From contig JAYYOR010000014.1 in the NCBI GenBank assembly GCA_036130055.1, positions 78,719 through 142,718 on the forward strand: a DNA stretch of 64,000 nucleotides, read 5' to 3'. The notes under the pieces were generated by a model. That model worked only from the letters and a program-made list of their open reading frames with translations, ran no database searches and was not told where the DNA came from. The number at the start of each line of letters is the position of its first letter. Within the stretch, counting starts at the first letter, position 1. The position numbers and the translations under genes were made by a program. Shown piece by piece: positions 1-10,209 of the stretch. This DNA is from TMED69 sp036130055 (GTDB lineage: Bacteria; Pseudomonadota; Gammaproteobacteria; Ga0077536).

Positions 1-1
1 T

Positions 2-79
2 GAGTACAAGGACTTTCTCAAAAATAAGCGGCTCCAAGATCTCATAAACGTTTTAAAACGAAAAAATGAGTTTAAATAA
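2..79 (+). CDS. C-terminal end of an unidentified protein (partial)
   Basis: An open frame enters from the left edge of the window and runs 25 codons to a TAA at 77-79. The tail is short, very lysine-rich and charged, as many protein C-termini are, and it ends 85 bases before mlaA on the same strand. The fragment is too short to assign a family. One of the other forward frames starts with a stop and the third closes near position 45, so this frame is the best candidate, but it could also be chance. Confidence 0.35.
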   Translation, partial: EYKDFLKNKRLQDLINVLKRKNEFK

Positions 80-164
80 TAGGACCACACACAAAAATTA
101 ATTGATGCGAACTCTTCTCAAATATGGCAGTATATAAATAAAAATATTTTACAGGGACTAAATA

Positions 165-917
165 ATGAAAAGTAAATCGTGCACCTATGTCAGCGTAATA
201 ATAGCATGTTGTATTTTACTGAGCGGTTGCGGGACAGCCAATAACAAATCCGATCCCTTCGAAAAAACAAATAGAAAATTCTATGCATTCAACGATGCCA
301 TTGATAAAAAATTCGTACAACCTGTCGCCGAAGTTTATGTAAAAGTCACACCCGATATATTTCGAGATGGTGTAACTAACTTTTTTGATAACCTTGGCTA
401 CATAAATACGATCTCAAACGATTTACTTCAAGGCAAAGTAAAATACTTCGCACAAGATTCGGCACGATTTGTTTTAAATTCTACTATTGGCATAGGTGGC
501 ATACTTGACCCAGCTACAAAATTAGGACTAGAAAAAAGATCGGAAGATTTAGGACAAACTCTAGCAGTATGGGGAGCATCAGAGGGTTCGTATTTAATGG
601 TTCCATTGATGGGGCCCAGCTCAGGCCGAGACATAACATCTCCTGCTATGTCTATGGCTACTAATCCGTTGACTTATGTCGCATCTGTTTTCACCATTCC
701 AGTGGGGTTTTTAAAAGCTGTCAACTCTAGAGCTAACCTTTTAGACGCAACACGAATGAGAGACCAAGCTGCCCTCGATCCATATACTTTTGTTAGAGAA
801 GCATGGAGACAGAAAAGAAATTACGATATATTCGATGGCAACCCGCCGAACGAGGATGATAATTTCGAAAAAATACTAGACGGAGAAGCAGACGTAGGGA
901 TACTTCAGGTATACTAA
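165..917 (+). CDS. mlaA: MlaA (VacJ) phospholipid-transport lipoprotein
   Basis: Outer-membrane lipoprotein of the Mla system, which removes misplaced phospholipids from the outer leaflet and passes them to MlaC and the MlaFEDB transporter (family knowledge). The 250-residue protein starts with a lysine-containing signal and a lipobox LSGC, placing the lipidated cysteine near residue 22. The mature part opens with the family signature DPFEKTNRKFYAFND and continues over the full MlaA domain (RDGVTNFFDNL, and GPSSGRD near residue 150). A weak purine-rich site (AGGGA) precedes the ATG. No other mla gene is in the window. The gene converges on aroC with 27 bases between them. Confidence 0.95.
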   Translation: MKSKSCTYVSVIIACCILLSGCGTANNKSDPFEKTNRKFYAFNDAIDKKFVQPVAEVYVKVTPDIFRDGVTNFFDNLGYINTISNDLLQGKVKYFAQDSARFVLNSTIGIGGILDPATKLGLEKRSEDLGQTLAVWGASEGSYLMVPLMGPSSGRDITSPAMSMATNPLTYVASVFTIPVGFLKAVNSRANLLDATRMRDQAALDPYTFVREAWRQKRNYDIFDGNPPNEDDNFEKILDGEADVGILQVY

Positions 918-944
918 CTTTCGAAAATCAATATTAATAGTTTT

Positions 945-2003
945 CTAAAGATTTTGAGCTTTGTGTCGTAAATAATGATCCATCAAAAGTAGCGCCATCA
1001 TAGACTCGGCAATGGGAACCGCCCTAATTCCAACACACGGATCATGCCTACCAAATGTAGACACAGTTGTTTCATTACCCAAAACGTCTAATGTGTTGCT
1101 TTCTATTTTTATGCTGGATGTTGGCTTCAAAGCTAAATTACAAATTATCGTATCGCCATTAGAGATTCCCCCAAGGATTCCGCCAGAATGATTTGTAGTA
1201 AAACCACCCTCGTTAATCTCGTCCCTATTTTCAGAGCCTTTCATTTCAACGACATTAAAACCGTCTCCAACCTCGACTCCTTTTACGGCATTAATGCTCA
1301 TCATTGCTTTGGCAATATCGGCGTCCAATTTATCAAAAACCGGCTCGCCTAAGCCGATTGGAACATTTTCAGCTTCGACAGTCACCATAGCTCCAACGGA
1401 GTCTCCATCTTGTTTTAATTTGTCGACCAAATTTTCTACATTTTTTATCTGGTCTGGATCACCGCAAAAGAAAGGGTTTTTTTCAATAAAGTTCTTATCA
1501 ACTAAACTAAGTTTAAGAGTGCCTATTTTTGATAAATAACCATAGATATTTATTGATAGTTTCTCTGAGAGATATTTCTTAGCGATTGCTCCTGCAGCCA
1601 CTCGCATACAGGTTTCTCTGGCAGAAGCACGCCCCCCTCCTCTATGATCTCTTAACCCATATTTTTTAAGATAAGTAAAGTCAGCATGGCCAGGACGGTA
1701 TTTATTTTTAATATCACCATAATCGCTTGACTTCTGGTCTTCATTTAAGATTTCCAAACCAATAGGGGTCCCTGTCGTGATCCCTTCGAAAACACCAGCC
1801 GTTATTTTGACCTTATCACCTTCTAGTCTTTGTGTAGTATAAGCACTCTGACCTGGCCTTCTTCTATCGAGATCAACTTGCAAATCGGATTCAGAAAGTT
1901 CTAATCCGGGAGGGCATCCATCTACAATTCCGATGTAACCATGTCCATGACTTTCCCCTGCTGTTGTCAAAGTAAAGATTTTGCCAAACGAATTACCAGC
2001 CAT
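945..2003 (-). CDS. aroC: Chorismate synthase
   Basis: Last step of the shikimate pathway: converts 5-enolpyruvylshikimate 3-phosphate to chorismate using reduced FMN, in the cytoplasm. The 352 residues match the family length. Family signatures are visible: GESHG near residue 17, the [14 protein letters not shown] stretch around residues 46-60, [11 protein letters not shown] near residue 122 and the C-terminal [15 protein letters not shown] block. The gene lies 17 bases downstream of htpG on the same strand, so the two may be co-transcribed. aroE of the same pathway is elsewhere in this window. Confidence 0.97.
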   Translation of the reverse strand: MAGNSFGKIFTLTTAGESHGHGYIGIVDGCPPGLELSESDLQVDLDRRRPGQSAYTTQRLEGDKVKITAGVFEGITTGTPIGLEILNEDQKSSDYGDIKNKYRPGHADFTYLKKYGLRDHRGGGRASARETCMRVAAGAIAKKYLSEKLSINIYGYLSKIGTLKLSLVDKNFIEKNPFFCGDPDQIKNVENLVDKLKQDGDSVGAMVTVEAENVPIGLGEPVFDKLDADIAKAMMSINAVKGVEVGDGFNVVEMKGSENRDEINEGGFTTNHSGGILGGISNGDTIICNLALKPTSSIKIESNTLDVLGNETTVSTFGRHDPCVGIRAVPIAESMMALLLMDHYLRHKAQNL

Positions 2004-2020
2004 CTAGCACCTCAATAATT

Positions 2021-3877
2021 TTACTGAATTAATAACCGATTTGTGATACTGACGAATTCTCCAGGATCATCCACCTCAATTCCACCAGTAAGTGCCGCTT
2101 GATAGAACAAAAATAGAGCCCAGTCCCTTTGCTGATCACTATTCGATTTTGCAATTTCTTTAATTAAGGTATGAGAAAGATTTATCTCAAGAACTTTCTT
2201 GGAAGAGGGGATTTTTTGTCCAGAAGCTCTTAATACTCTTTCAAGATTCGCACTCATTTGGTCGACAGGATTTACTAGGCAAGACAGTGAATCGGTAAGT
2301 CTTGAACTAGGCACGACATCAGCCACTTTATCTTCCAGGCAAGTCTTCAGTTGCTCCAGCATCTCTTTATGCTCGCCGGCCTCTGATGAGACGGGTTCGT
2401 CATCGTTCCCAGCCTTTTGCAAAGCATCTGTTTGCGTAATCGATTGTAATTTCTTATTGTCAAACTGTTCCAAATGATTGACCACCCACTCATCAACAGG
2501 ATCCGTCATTAATAAGACCTCTAGTTCCTTCTGTTTAAAAAATTCCAAATGCGGACTCCTTCGTGCAGCATGTATCGAATCAGCCGTAAGATAAAAAATT
2601 GATTCTTGTGAATCCTTCATCCGCTCAATGTAATCTTTTAGGCCAATCATTTCATTCTCACTCGTGCGACTGGTTTGGTACCTTAGAAGTTTACTTAGTT
2701 TTTCCTTATTGACAGAGTCCTCAACTACACCTTCTTTTAGTACACTACCAAAACTGTCCCAAAATTCACGATAGTTGTCAGGCTTTTTTGCTAACCCTTC
2801 AATCATGCCGATAATTTTCTTAACGCAACCACCTTTAATAGATTCTATCTTTTTATTCTTCTGCAATAATTCGCGAGAAACATTCAAAGGAAGTTCATCT
2901 GTATCAATGACTCCTCTAACAAATCTTAAATATCTTGGTATTAGCTGTTCTGAATCCTCCATAATAAGAACACGTTTTACATAAAGTCTGACCCCGCTTT
3001 TATTATCTCTATCCCAAAGGTCAAAAGGCGGCTTAGAGGGTATAAAAAATAAAGACGTATATTCAACTTTTCCTTCAGCTTTAGTATGAATATATTTTAA
3101 AGGCTTATCAAAATCAAAAGATATACTTTTGTAAAATTCCTCGTAATCTTTTTTACTTATCTCATTCTTAGCTTTCCGCCACAACGAAAATCCTTCATTT
3201 ACCTTTTCAAACCCGGTTGCTCCATCGTCTTTTGGCATCATAATTGCGGATGAAATGTGATTTGAATATTGTTTGCAAATAGTTTTTAGAGTCACGCCTT
3301 CAGCATATGATTTACATTCATTTTTTAAATAAAGTATTATTTCTGTTCCGCGTTTTTTTTTGGTTATCGTTTCAAGAGTAAACTGCCCTTTGCCTTCTGA
3401 TTCCCAACGAGTACCTTCCGCGGCAGGGGAGCCAGCTTTTCTAGTAGATACTACAACCCTTTCAGCTACAATGAATGCAGAATAAAATCCAACCCCGAAT
3501 TGACCAATAAGTTCTGATGTCTTTTGTTCTCCTTTTTCTAAATCTTTAAAAAACTGTTTCGTACCCGACCTAGCAATCGTTCCCAAATTTTCGATAACCT
3601 CATTTCTGCTCATCCCAATCCCATAATCTCTGATAGTAATGGTTTTGGCTTTTTCACTAAAATCAATGAAAATTTCAGGATCTGGTTTTTCCCCCTCATA
3701 CAAACTTTCATCAGAAAGCGCCGCGAATCTCAATTTATCTATCGCATCAGCCGCATTGGAAATCAATTCCCTTAAAAAAATATCTTTATTGCTATACAAA
3801 GAGTTAATTACCAAGTCCAACACTTGTCTTACATCAGATTCAAATTCGAGTGCCTGCTTCTCACTTTTATTATCCAT
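2021..3877 (-). CDS. htpG: Chaperone HtpG (Hsp90)
   Basis: Bacterial Hsp90, an ATP-dependent cytosolic dimeric chaperone. The protein has 618 residues, close to the E. coli length. The N-terminal GHKL ATPase domain shows NKDIFLRELISNAADAIDKL (helix with the catalytic Glu and Asn), the DYGIGM ATP-lid motif and IGQFGVGFYSAF. The middle domain has RGVIDTDELPLNVSRE and the C-terminal dimerisation region is complete. It is transcribed divergently from mutS. I looked for a heat-shock sigma-32 promoter in the intergenic region and did not find a convincing one. Confidence 0.97.
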   Translation of the reverse strand: MDNKSEKQALEFESDVRQVLDLVINSLYSNKDIFLRELISNAADAIDKLRFAALSDESLYEGEKPDPEIFIDFSEKAKTITIRDYGIGMSRNEVIENLGTIARSGTKQFFKDLEKGEQKTSELIGQFGVGFYSAFIVAERVVVSTRKAGSPAAEGTRWESEGKGQFTLETITKKKRGTEIILYLKNECKSYAEGVTLKTICKQYSNHISSAIMMPKDDGATGFEKVNEGFSLWRKAKNEISKKDYEEFYKSISFDFDKPLKYIHTKAEGKVEYTSLFFIPSKPPFDLWDRDNKSGVRLYVKRVLIMEDSEQLIPRYLRFVRGVIDTDELPLNVSRELLQKNKKIESIKGGCVKKIIGMIEGLAKKPDNYREFWDSFGSVLKEGVVEDSVNKEKLSKLLRYQTSRTSENEMIGLKDYIERMKDSQESIFYLTADSIHAARRSPHLEFFKQKELEVLLMTDPVDEWVVNHLEQFDNKKLQSITQTDALQKAGNDDEPVSSEAGEHKEMLEQLKTCLEDKVADVVPSSRLTDSLSCLVNPVDQMSANLERVLRASGQKIPSSKKVLEINLSHTLIKEIAKSNSDQQRDWALFLFYQAALTGGIEVDDPGEFVSITNRLLIQ

Positions 3878-3956
3878 ACCTTCTCTCTTTCAAAAAATAT
3901 TTATAAATTCAAATAACTCCCTTATTATAATAGCAGATTTATAGAGTCCTGCGATC

Positions 3957-3972
3957 GAGATTAGATAATCTC
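3957..3972. repeat. Perfect 7-bp palindrome between htpG and mutS
   Basis: GAGATTA and TAATCTC face each other around a 2-base centre in the 120-base divergent spacer. It starts 25 bases before the mutS ATG, on the mutS side. Size and symmetry fit a protein-binding dyad, but no known regulator site was recognised, and an AT-rich 16-mer like this could occur by chance. Confidence 0.35.
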
Positions 3973-3997
3973 ATCAGTAGAACAAATCGAAATATTT

Positions 3998-6517
3998 ATG
4001 AAAACCGAAGATACACCTCATACCCCTGTTATAGCTCAATATCTTTCTATAAAGAGAGAAAATCCTGACTATTTGCTTTTCTTTAGGATGGGAGATTTCT
4101 ACGAATTATTTTTCGAAGATGCTAAAAAAGCGGCTGATCTCCTTGATATTGTTCTCACGAGCAGAGGTAAAAGTGCAGGTGAGCCAATTCCAATGGCTGG
4201 TGTGCCCGCACACGCGGCAGAAAATTATCTTAAGAAACTATTAAAAAACGGCGAAACAATAGCGATTTGCGAACAGATTGGCGACCCGCAAAAAAGCAAA
4301 GGCCCAGTGGAAAGAAAAGTTGTTCGGATATTGACACCGGGAACAGTTATAGAAGACTCATTAATTGATTCAAGTAGAGATACATGCGTTGCTTCGTTAT
4401 TTATAACCAAAAATGAAATTGGATTAGCAGAACTCGATATAAATTCATCCCGCTTCGAGACGCAAAGATTCGAAAATTTTTCAGAAGCAATAACCAAGCT
4501 TGAGCGGATTCAACCTGATGAGATCCTTATTAATCATGAGGCCTCCCTTGGAATGATTTTACCGAACTACACAACAAAAAAACAACTGGGAACGGCTTAC
4601 TTTAAGGACGACTACGCAATTGAGGCGCTTATAAAGTGCCTTAAAACCTCAAAAGCTGAGATAAGAAACAAATGTGAATCCGAGGTTGCTCTCTATGCGG
4701 CTTGCGGATTAATCCGTTATTGCAGCAAAGCAAATGGAGGAGTACTCACAAACATAAATAGACTTAGTGTTAATCGAAATGAAGACCAATTAAAAATCGA
4801 CAGGTTTACAATTAGAAACCTCGAGATCTTGCAATCCAACGAAGGAAACAAAAACTTATCAATCCTTCATTATCTTGATCAAACAAAAACACCTATGGGG
4901 AAAAGGCTACTTAGAAGATGGATTTTGCGCCCTATAACAGATAAAACAGAACTAAACATCAGGTTGGAAACTGTCTCAAAACTTATCGAAAAAAATAATT
5001 TTGAGCAAATACAAAATTGCCTAAGGAAATTTACGGATATTGAAAGAATCACTTTAAGGATTCGACTTAGAAGAGCCAAAGCTATCGATTATTTAAAATT
5101 AAGACAAGCATTAGAAAATATATCCATAACAAAGTCTCATCTTAATATTTTACAAGATTCACATTTAACCTCTCTCTACAAAAATATAAATAACCATAGT
5201 TCTTTGCATCAAGTTCTAAAAGAAGCCCTTATAAACAATGAAAACGAACTAGAGTTTAATAAAAATATTATCCGCAACGGGTTTGACAAATACTTGGATG
5301 AACTGAGTGCAATATCGGCATATTCCGATGCAGAAATAAGGCAAATGGAAGAAGATGAAAGAAACGAGACTGGCATAAATAATTTGAAAATAAAATTTAA
5401 CAAAATACATGGTTATTTTATAGAGATAAGCCGCTTAAGAACCCAGAATGTACCAGACTATTTTAAACGAATTCAGACACTTAAATCAGTTGAACGTTTT
5501 ACCTCAGAAAAATTAAGGAATTTAGAATCAAAAATTTTATACGCCTCTAGCAATTACGAAAAAAGAGTGAAAGAGCTGATTGAGGGAATAGCATTAAAGA
5601 TTGATTCAGAATTTGAAAAATTACTAGAAACATCAAGGAATTTGGGAAGACTTGATGTTTTAACAAACTTAGCACAAAGAGCATTAGAATTTGATTGGTG
5701 CAAACCTAGACTTACTAATAACGATATAATAGATGTCGAGGGAGGACGGCACGCCGTTGTCGAACATTTATCGAAAGAGCCATTTGTAAAAAATAACCTA
5801 AGATTGTCTAATCGGAATAAAACACTGCTTATTACAGGTCCTAACATGGGAGGTAAGTCTACTTACATGCGCCAGAATGCAATTATTGTTCTGCTCGCAC
5901 ATATTGGATCCTTCGTACCAGCGGATAGCGCAACTATCGGCAATATAGACGCGATATATACCCGAATCGGTGCTTCTGATGACCTGAGCACCGGCCAGAG
6001 CACTTTCATGGTAGAAATGACAGAGATTGCAGAGATAATAAAAAATTCTAAAAACACAAGTTTGGTGCTAATAGATGAAGTAGGGCGGGGAACAAGTACA
6101 TCTGATGGTATAGCTATTGCCGCTTCAACACTTCGTCAAATTTCAATTATCAATAACAGCTATTGCCTATTTTCAACGCATTATTACGAACTAACAAAGT
6201 ATTCTGCGGCTTTCCCTATGATTAAAAATGTACGATTAGACGCTTTAAAAGCTGAGAAAAAAATAGTTTTTCTGCACAACGTAAAAGAAGGTTCAACAAA
6301 CAAAAGTTTTGGTCTCGAAGTTGCAAAACTAGCGGGAGTTCCTGATAGTGTGGTCGAATACGCACAATCCATCGTACAACAAGCAAATGAAATAGACCTT
6401 TCAAATGAGGAAAAAATGTGGCTTATAAAGCAACTACTTGAAAATCATTCGGATGTCTATTCTGGAAGGGCCGAAATACAGAATTTGGTGCAAAAACTTA
6501 AAGAAATCTGCGAATAA
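3998..6517 (+). CDS. mutS: DNA mismatch repair protein MutS
   Basis: Recognises base mismatches and small loops and recruits MutL. At 839 residues it is near the E. coli length. The N-terminal mismatch-binding domain has the Phe-X-Glu wedge in [12 protein letters not shown] (around residues 30-41). The C-terminal ABC ATPase has Walker [14 protein letters not shown] near residue 617 and the Walker B/signature region [12 protein letters not shown] near residue 700. The C-terminal tail with the dimer/clamp-interaction region appears present. fdxA follows 70 bases later on the same strand, a mutS-fdxA order also known from pseudomonads. Confidence 0.98.
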   Translation: MKTEDTPHTPVIAQYLSIKRENPDYLLFFRMGDFYELFFEDAKKAADLLDIVLTSRGKSAGEPIPMAGVPAHAAENYLKKLLKNGETIAICEQIGDPQKSKGPVERKVVRILTPGTVIEDSLIDSSRDTCVASLFITKNEIGLAELDINSSRFETQRFENFSEAITKLERIQPDEILINHEASLGMILPNYTTKKQLGTAYFKDDYAIEALIKCLKTSKAEIRNKCESEVALYAACGLIRYCSKANGGVLTNINRLSVNRNEDQLKIDRFTIRNLEILQSNEGNKNLSILHYLDQTKTPMGKRLLRRWILRPITDKTELNIRLETVSKLIEKNNFEQIQNCLRKFTDIERITLRIRLRRAKAIDYLKLRQALENISITKSHLNILQDSHLTSLYKNINNHSSLHQVLKEALINNENELEFNKNIIRNGFDKYLDELSAISAYSDAEIRQMEEDERNETGINNLKIKFNKIHGYFIEISRLRTQNVPDYFKRIQTLKSVERFTSEKLRNLESKILYASSNYEKRVKELIEGIALKIDSEFEKLLETSRNLGRLDVLTNLAQRALEFDWCKPRLTNNDIIDVEGGRHAVVEHLSKEPFVKNNLRLSNRNKTLLITGPNMGGKSTYMRQNAIIVLLAHIGSFVPADSATIGNIDAIYTRIGASDDLSTGQSTFMVEMTEIAEIIKNSKNTSLVLIDEVGRGTSTSDGIAIAASTLRQISIINNSYCLFSTHYYELTKYSAAFPMIKNVRLDALKAEKKIVFLHNVKEGSTNKSFGLEVAKLAGVPDSVVEYAQSIVQQANEIDLSNEEKMWLIKQLLENHSDVYSGRAEIQNLVQKLKEICE

Positions 6518-6587
6518 ATTTAAAAATAGTGTTTTGGCTTAATTCAACAAATTTGTATAATAACGTTTTTATTTAAGGTAAATTGAG

Positions 6588-6911
6588 ATGACATTTGTTG
6601 TATTAGAGAATTGTATAAAATGTAAATACACAGACTGTGTGGAAGTTTGCCCCGTTGACTGTTTTCATGAAGGGCCAAATATGCTGGTGATTGATCCAGA
6701 CGAATGTATAGACTGCACACTGTGCGAACCGGAGTGCCCCGCAGATGCAATAAAATCGGAAGATGATCTCACCGACGACGAGCAAGATTTCATTCAAATA
6801 AATGCCGAACTTAGCCAGAAATGGCCAGTTATTGACGAAATGAAGGAACCTCTTCCCGATGCAGATGAATGGAAAGGTAAATCGGGAAAAATAGAATTAA
6901 TTGAGAGATAA
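6588..6911 (+). CDS. fdxA: Ferredoxin FdxA, 7Fe type ([3Fe-4S][4Fe-4S])
   Basis: Small soluble electron carrier of 107 residues. The first cluster motif reads [17 protein letters not shown] near the N-terminus and the second [12 protein letters not shown] around residues 40-51, a pattern typical of the 7Fe seven-iron ferredoxins of the FdxA group. The acidic C-terminal extension (about residues 60-107) is also typical of this family. Its redox partner is not identifiable here. The gene ends 3 bases before the end of the convergent cyclase gene, leaving no room for an independent terminator. Confidence 0.95.
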   Translation: MTFVVLENCIKCKYTDCVEVCPVDCFHEGPNMLVIDPDECIDCTLCEPECPADAIKSEDDLTDDEQDFIQINAELSQKWPVIDEMKEPLPDADEWKGKSGKIELIER

Positions 6912-6914
6912 GAC

Positions 6915-9182
6915 CTACTTGGTTAAATGATCAAAAACACCTTCCCATCCCTCCGCAGGTGGAATTTGCTTAAACTGCTCGATTCTGTTTAAAAAAATAT
7001 CGTACTTGGCCGACTTTCCGACATATTGATCCAATTCTTGGTAGATTTCACTCGCTAGCGACCAGTCAGAATTACGATAAGCAAGCAAAGCTTCAGAATT
7101 TAATTTAATCTCCTTCCTTATGTAATCTTCTCCTAGTCTGGCATCCATTAGTTCAAAAATCGAAACAGGATTTTCTTTACCTTTGACTCTGACCCTATCA
7201 ATCTCCCTAAAATATTCCTCCGGATTTTTATTGACAACTTCTTCACTCACCATGCATGTTACTCCATATTGCTTAGTCAATGCCTCCAATCGAGATGCTA
7301 AATTAACGTTGTCGCCTAGCACTGTGTAAGCCATTCTAAAAGTTGATCCCATATTGCCTACGCTCATTTCACCAGTGTGAACTCCTATTCCTATTTGAAT
7401 GCTCGGCCATCCTTTTCTTTTAAATTTTTCATTAATGACATCCAAGCCTATGACCATATTTTTGGCAGCCTGCAGCGCATTTTTAACGTGACCCTCGTCT
7501 CCCAGCGGAGCTCCCCAAAAAGACATGATTGCATCTCCCATATACTTGTCTATCGTTCCTCTTGATTGGTGTATTATCTCTGTCATAGGAGTCAGATACT
7601 CATTCATTAAATCTGATAAGTCTTCAGGCTTTAAACTTTCAGAAATACTTGTAAACCCTCTTACGTCACTAAAAAGTACAGTAAGTTCCTTACTCTCAGC
7701 CTTCTGAGAGTATTTATTTGGAGCTTCGGCCATCTCATCAACAAGTTCTGGAGGGACATATTGTCCAAACAATCCGGTAATCTGTTTTTTCCCTCTACTT
7801 TCTACAAAATAACCATAAGACATATTGAGTACAAATATTGAAATTACCATTAACACTCCTGATGCAACCGGTAAAACTATTCCATTTGACCAACCAAAAT
7901 GCGATAACCCAACAATGTTTGAGATTAACAAAATACCAAAAAGGCTTGCATGAAATGGACTTAATAAGGCACCAGCCACAGTCATCACAAGTCCTGCAAC
8001 TAACAAAACTAAAACCTCATATCCAACCACATACTCCGGCTGCCTAAGACCTCGTTGATTAAGCAACCCTGAGATCAAAGATGCGTGTATTTCTACACCA
8101 GGATATGTTTCTGAAACCGGAGTTGCTCTCATATCAAAAAGTCCAGGCGCAGTAGTACCGACAAGAACAACTTTATTTCGTAACAAAGAGGAATCGGCAT
8201 TTTTATTTAAAACCTCGGTAGCAGAAACGTAATTGAAACTGCCTCGTCCTCCTCGAAAAGGAATCAATGTATTTCCCTCAAAATCAATTGGGATCTTAAG
8301 GCCCTCAATATCTAAAGCTTCAAGCGAGTTATAACCTCCTCTAGAGGTGGCAAAAACTGGTTGCACTTCCCCACTTCCCATTATTCGCCTAATTATTTCT
8401 AAAGACAAAGATGGATAGACATTACCTTCAAAATTAACGAGCATCGGTTGTCTTCTAACCACACCATCGGCATCTGGTTTTTGGGAAAAATGGCCCGCTC
8501 CAAGTGCCGATCTAGTGAAAATATTTAAATTAGAACCATAACCTGTAGCTTTCAAAATAGTATTTTCACTACTATTCAATTCGGCAGCCAGCATCACTGG
8601 GTTAGGCAATACTCCGATTTTTTGAGCATTGGAATCGGTAGAATTAAAATAAATCCCAAGAACAATAGGATAACGAGAAATAGCATCGGCAAAGATTTTG
8701 TCATAATCCAATGTCTGTCTTAATGCAGCCATGCCTACAGCAAACTCTTTACTGGACTTAAAAGTTGTTTTTGCTAAATCTTCTAAAATTGGCAGACCTG
8801 AACTACTATCTGGCTCAGCAAAAACAATATCAAAACCAAGCATACTGATTTGATAATGCTCAAAGAGAATATCAACCATACTGGCAATTTTGTTTCTTGA
8901 CCATGGCCATCTTCCCTCAGCAGTGAGACTGGCTTCATCAATATCGATTATCACAATATCTGGAGATTTTTTATTCGAAACTGTGAATCTCAGATGGGTA
9001 TCATAAGCTATCAGTTCAAGCCTTTTAATAATTCCAATATTAATCACGCCAAGAGAATAACAAACAAAAAGAATACAAAGGGCAACACTCACTATTACCC
9101 TAACTTTATTTTTGAGAAATTGAGAGGTTAACTTATCTAACTCCACGAAAATTTCTACCGCCTTTCCAAAAATAAACGACAC
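6915..9182 (-). CDS. CHASE2-domain class III adenylate/guanylate cyclase
   Basis: Membrane-bound nucleotide cyclase, probably making cAMP. The 755-residue protein has an N-terminal membrane helix (about 28-50), a large extracytoplasmic CHASE2 sensor domain (about 55-375), three further helices (about 380-460) and a C-terminal class III catalytic domain. Catalytic residues are present: the metal-binding Asp in LFSDVRGFTS and the second in MGDAIMSFWG, plus the Asn and Arg of GDNVNLASRLE. It begins with GTG, 12 bases after nth, so it is probably the last gene of the metG run. The sensed signal is unknown. A candidate cyclic-nucleotide-binding partner is encoded at 25803-26861. Confidence 0.93.
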   Translation of the reverse strand: MSFIFGKAVEIFVELDKLTSQFLKNKVRVIVSVALCILFVCYSLGVINIGIIKRLELIAYDTHLRFTVSNKKSPDIVIIDIDEASLTAEGRWPWSRNKIASMVDILFEHYQISMLGFDIVFAEPDSSSGLPILEDLAKTTFKSSKEFAVGMAALRQTLDYDKIFADAISRYPIVLGIYFNSTDSNAQKIGVLPNPVMLAAELNSSENTILKATGYGSNLNIFTRSALGAGHFSQKPDADGVVRRQPMLVNFEGNVYPSLSLEIIRRIMGSGEVQPVFATSRGGYNSLEALDIEGLKIPIDFEGNTLIPFRGGRGSFNYVSATEVLNKNADSSLLRNKVVLVGTTAPGLFDMRATPVSETYPGVEIHASLISGLLNQRGLRQPEYVVGYEVLVLLVAGLVMTVAGALLSPFHASLFGILLISNIVGLSHFGWSNGIVLPVASGVLMVISIFVLNMSYGYFVESRGKKQITGLFGQYVPPELVDEMAEAPNKYSQKAESKELTVLFSDVRGFTSISESLKPEDLSDLMNEYLTPMTEIIHQSRGTIDKYMGDAIMSFWGAPLGDEGHVKNALQAAKNMVIGLDVINEKFKRKGWPSIQIGIGVHTGEMSVGNMGSTFRMAYTVLGDNVNLASRLEALTKQYGVTCMVSEEVVNKNPEEYFREIDRVRVKGKENPVSIFELMDARLGEDYIRKEIKLNSEALLAYRNSDWSLASEIYQELDQYVGKSAKYDIFLNRIEQFKQIPPAEGWEGVFDHLTK

Positions 9183-9194
9183 GTTTGATTAAAT

Positions 9195-9839
9195 TTAGTA
9201 GTTTACCATATCACTCCGTTTTCCAAAATTACATAATTCAATTAAAAGACAGGAGCTGCAATGCGGTCGTTGTGCTTTACAAGTATATCGACCATGAAGT
9301 AAGAGTAGATTGTGGGCAATTTTTTTATAATGATTTGGTACTATTTTACGTAATTCCTCTTCGACTTTATTTAGGTTCGTCGACTTGGCGATTCCCAAAC
9401 GTCTTGAAACCCTAAAGACATGTGTGTCCACAGCTATCTCACCTTGCAGGTATATCGTATTAAGAACAACCCCAGCGGTCTTTCTTCCTACCCCAGGTAA
9501 ATTTTCAAGCTCTTTTCTTGTTCGAGGCACTTTACCATTATGTTTTTCAAGAAGTAATTTTGAGGTTTTTACAATGAACTCTGCTTTTTTTTTATAAAGC
9601 CCAATTCCACGTATAATTTTCTCAACCTTTTTTACATTTAACATAGCAAGGGAGTTTGCACATGGTGCTATTTTAAACAAATTACTAGTTACTTTATTTA
9701 CAGCCTTGTCTGTAGTTTGGGCTGAAAGAATGACAGCTATTAAAAGGTGAAATGGACTTTCAAATTTTAACTCAGTCCGGGGTTCACTAATAGAACTATC
9801 GAGCCTTCGAAAAATCTCTTCAATCTTAATCCGTTTCAT
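9195..9839 (-). CDS. nth: Endonuclease III
   Basis: DNA glycosylase/AP lyase that removes oxidised pyrimidines in base-excision repair. Its 214 residues match the family. The helix-hairpin-helix reads LPGVGRKTAGVVLN (about 109-122), with the catalytic Lys inside it, and the catalytic Asp lies in VDTHVFRVSRRLG. The C-terminal [4Fe-4S] motif is intact with spacing C-X6-C-X2-C-X5-C. The start overlaps the end of the upstream ferredoxin gene by 14 bases, which suggests translational coupling. Confidence 0.97.
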   Translation of the reverse strand: MKRIKIEEIFRRLDSSISEPRTELKFESPFHLLIAVILSAQTTDKAVNKVTSNLFKIAPCANSLAMLNVKKVEKIIRGIGLYKKKAEFIVKTSKLLLEKHNGKVPRTRKELENLPGVGRKTAGVVLNTIYLQGEIAVDTHVFRVSRRLGIAKSTNLNKVEEELRKIVPNHYKKIAHNLLLLHGRYTCKAQRPHCSSCLLIELCNFGKRSDMVNY

Positions 9840-10179
9840 TTAAAATCGATTGAAGTTCCTCATAAATTACTTTTTCATCACTTTGTTCAATATCAAAATA
9901 TGTTAAATCATGATCATTAGATAATTCTTCAATGTTTTTTTTGGCAAAATTAATTGATGATTCAATTCCAGTATATTTCTTCTTTTCTATCGAAATACAA
10001 TCAGTCGGGCAAGTAGTGATACACATCCCGCATAGACTACACCATTGTTCTACGATCACATGTATGTGATTTTTCGCTCCGATTATTGCATGGCTGGGAC
10101 AGACTGATATACATTTAGTACAACCTATACAATCTTCTTCATAGATAAAACTAGTTTTTTCTTCACGACTAATTTTCAT
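9826..10179 (-). CDS. RnfB-like stand-alone 2x[4Fe-4S] ferredoxin
   Basis: A 117-residue protein with two CxxCxxCxxxCP motifs: CIGCTKCISVCP (about 17-28) and CSLCGMCITTCP (about 47-58). The wording around them (IGAKNHIHVIVEQWC) closely follows the ferredoxin domain of RnfB/RsxB. The N-terminal membrane anchor and the first cluster domain of RnfB are missing, and a charged 55-residue tail replaces the usual end. It sits between metG and nth, where many beta/gamma genomes carry rnfB or the whole rnf operon. I infer a soluble remnant or specialised derivative of RnfB. Its electron partner is unknown. Confidence 0.85.
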   Translation of the reverse strand: MKISREEKTSFIYEEDCIGCTKCISVCPSHAIIGAKNHIHVIVEQWCSLCGMCITTCPTDCISIEKKKYTGIESSINFAKKNIEELSNDHDLTYFDIEQSDEKVIYEELQSILNETD

Positions 10180-10209
10180 TTAAGAATGGCTCGCAATCTA
10201 TTTCTAACC

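Noticed and set aside
3878..3997. Heat-shock sigma-32 promoter for htpG
   Set aside because: No CTTGAA / CCCCATNT pair with acceptable spacing was found on the minus strand.
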